Positions 5,477 to 6,033 of a DNA stretch of 6,033 nucleotides are shown here, piece after piece. This DNA comes from Actinomycetota bacterium (GTDB lineage: Bacteria > Actinomycetota > Actinomycetes > Actinomycetales > Microbacteriaceae), in NCBI GenBank assembly GCA_009702645.1, contig WLHO01000044.1, positions 1 through 6,033 of the forward strand, in the 5' to 3' direction. Every line of letters begins with the position of its first letter. Within the stretch, counting starts at the first letter, position 1. The position numbers were made by a program, and so were the translations under genes. The notes under the pieces were generated by a model. The model saw only the letters and a list, made by a program, of their open reading frames with translations, ran no database searches and was not told where the DNA came from.

Positions 5477-6033
5477 ATCAGCGATCCCCGCATCAATGAC
5501 CGTATCCGTGTCCCAGAGGTTCGCCTCGTTGGAGCACTGGGTGAACAGGTTGGCGTTGTAAAAATCGAGGATGCTTTGCGCATGGCGCAAGAAGCGGACT
5601 TGGACCTCGTAGAGGTTTCACCACAATCCAGCCCTCCGGTCGCGAAGCTTATGGATTTCGGCAAGTTTAAATATGAAGCTGCGCAGAAAATTCGTGAGGC
5701 TCGTAAGAACCAGGTGAACACTGTTCTAAAGACAGTTCGCTTCGGTTTGAAAATCGATGGTCATGATTACGGCACTAAGAAGGCTCAGATTGAGAAGTTT
5801 CTTAAAGCCGGCGACAAGGTAAAGGTGATGGTGGTTTTCCGAGGAAGAGAGCAATCTCGTCCGGAGATGGGCATCAAGTTGCTACAGAAGTTGGCTGAAG
5901 AGGTGGCCGAGTTTGGCGCCGTTGAATCGACTCCGTCGATCGACGGCCGAAACATGGTCATGGTCATTGGTCCACTTAGAAACAAAGCTGAAGTGAAAAC
6001 TGATGCAAAGAAAGCTGCGGATAAGGCTGCAAA
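5477..6033 (+). CDS. infC: Translation initiation factor IF-3 (3'-truncated by window end), ATC start
   Basis: IF-3 binds the 30S subunit, blocks early 50S joining and rejects wrong start codons and initiator tRNA pairings. The reading frame is open for 185 codons to the window end with no stop. The N-domain starts [19 protein letters not shown]. The IF-3 signature [14 protein letters not shown] is at 57-70, followed by a basic linker helix (about 71-84). The C-domain includes [12 protein letters not shown] and [16 protein letters not shown]. An Ala/Lys-rich tail has just begun. The start is set by AAGGAG (5465-5470) 6 nt before ATC 5477 and by the family N-terminus beginning exactly there; the first residue would be Met. 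Rare AUU/AUC starts on infC are a known autoregulatory device, since IF-3 represses its own non-AUG start. The frame also stays open upstream to an ATG at 5315 (54 codons), but that stretch is unlike IF-3. rpmI and rplT are expected downstream. Confidence 0.96.
   Translation, partial: MSDPRINDRIRVPEVRLVGALGEQVGVVKIEDALRMAQEADLDLVEVSPQSSPPVAKLMDFGKFKYEAAQKIREARKNQVNTVLKTVRFGLKIDGHDYGTKKAQIEKFLKAGDKVKVMVVFRGREQSRPEMGIKLLQKLAEEVAEFGAVESTPSIDGRNMVMVIGPLRNKAEVKTDAKKAADKAA

Noticed and set aside
5303..5721. Two minus-strand frames (5303-5590 and 5341-5721) over the infC leader and start
   Set aside because: They overlap the conserved IF-3 coding region, lack family resemblance, and are explained by the reverse complement of infC and its leader.
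1..6033. CRISPR array, tRNA/rRNA genes, insertion sequences or prophage elements
   Set aside because: I saw no spaced repeats, tRNA-like cloverleaf, transposase or integrase. The window is almost fully covered by conserved chromosomal genes.

Overview
This 6.0 kb window looks chromosomal and comes from an actinobacterium. The best fit is a low-GC, streamlined member of the Microbacteriaceae, such as the aquatic Luna-type lineages. That placement is inferred from protein similarity by eye, roughly 50% GC, the actinobacterial LexA-box type, and the gene order lexA / LysM gene / his genes / priA / SseB-like / DUF1844 / infC. I could not run a search.

Layout: (1) 102-1571 (+) encodes the ribosome-associated GTPase HflX. 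It converges on, and overlaps by 15 bp, (2) lexA at 1557-2228 (-). (3) Across a 175-bp divergent control region with a strong LexA box and a weaker one lies a 109-residue membrane-anchored LysM protein at 2404-2733 (+). This is the position of the SOS-induced division suppressors DivS and ChiZ/Rv2719c. (4) A 95-bp gap holds a possible leaderless mini-ORF. It sits where related genomes usually carry hisC and hisB, which are absent here. (5) A tightly packed run follows: a HisH-derived protein (2829-3431), PriA/HisA (3444-4175) and an SseB-like protein (4172-4942). (6) A DUF1844 protein lies on the minus strand (4939-5277). (7) Divergent from it, infC (IF-3) starts at a non-canonical ATC codon at 5477, after a structured leader, and runs off the window end.

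How it fits together: HflX, LexA and the LysM protein belong to stress and division control, and infC opens the usual IF-3/L35/L20 operon. The most interesting part is the his remnant. The HisH protein is full length and recognisable, but it has lost the glutaminase catalytic Cys (now Gly82) and His (now Tyr181). PriA beside it keeps both catalytic Asp residues but has Ser in place of the conserved loop-5 Trp used for the histidine substrate. With hisC and hisB absent at this site, this suggests a lineage that has lost or relocated histidine synthesis, kept PriA probably for tryptophan synthesis, and kept an inactive HisH homologue as an intact ORF of unknown role.
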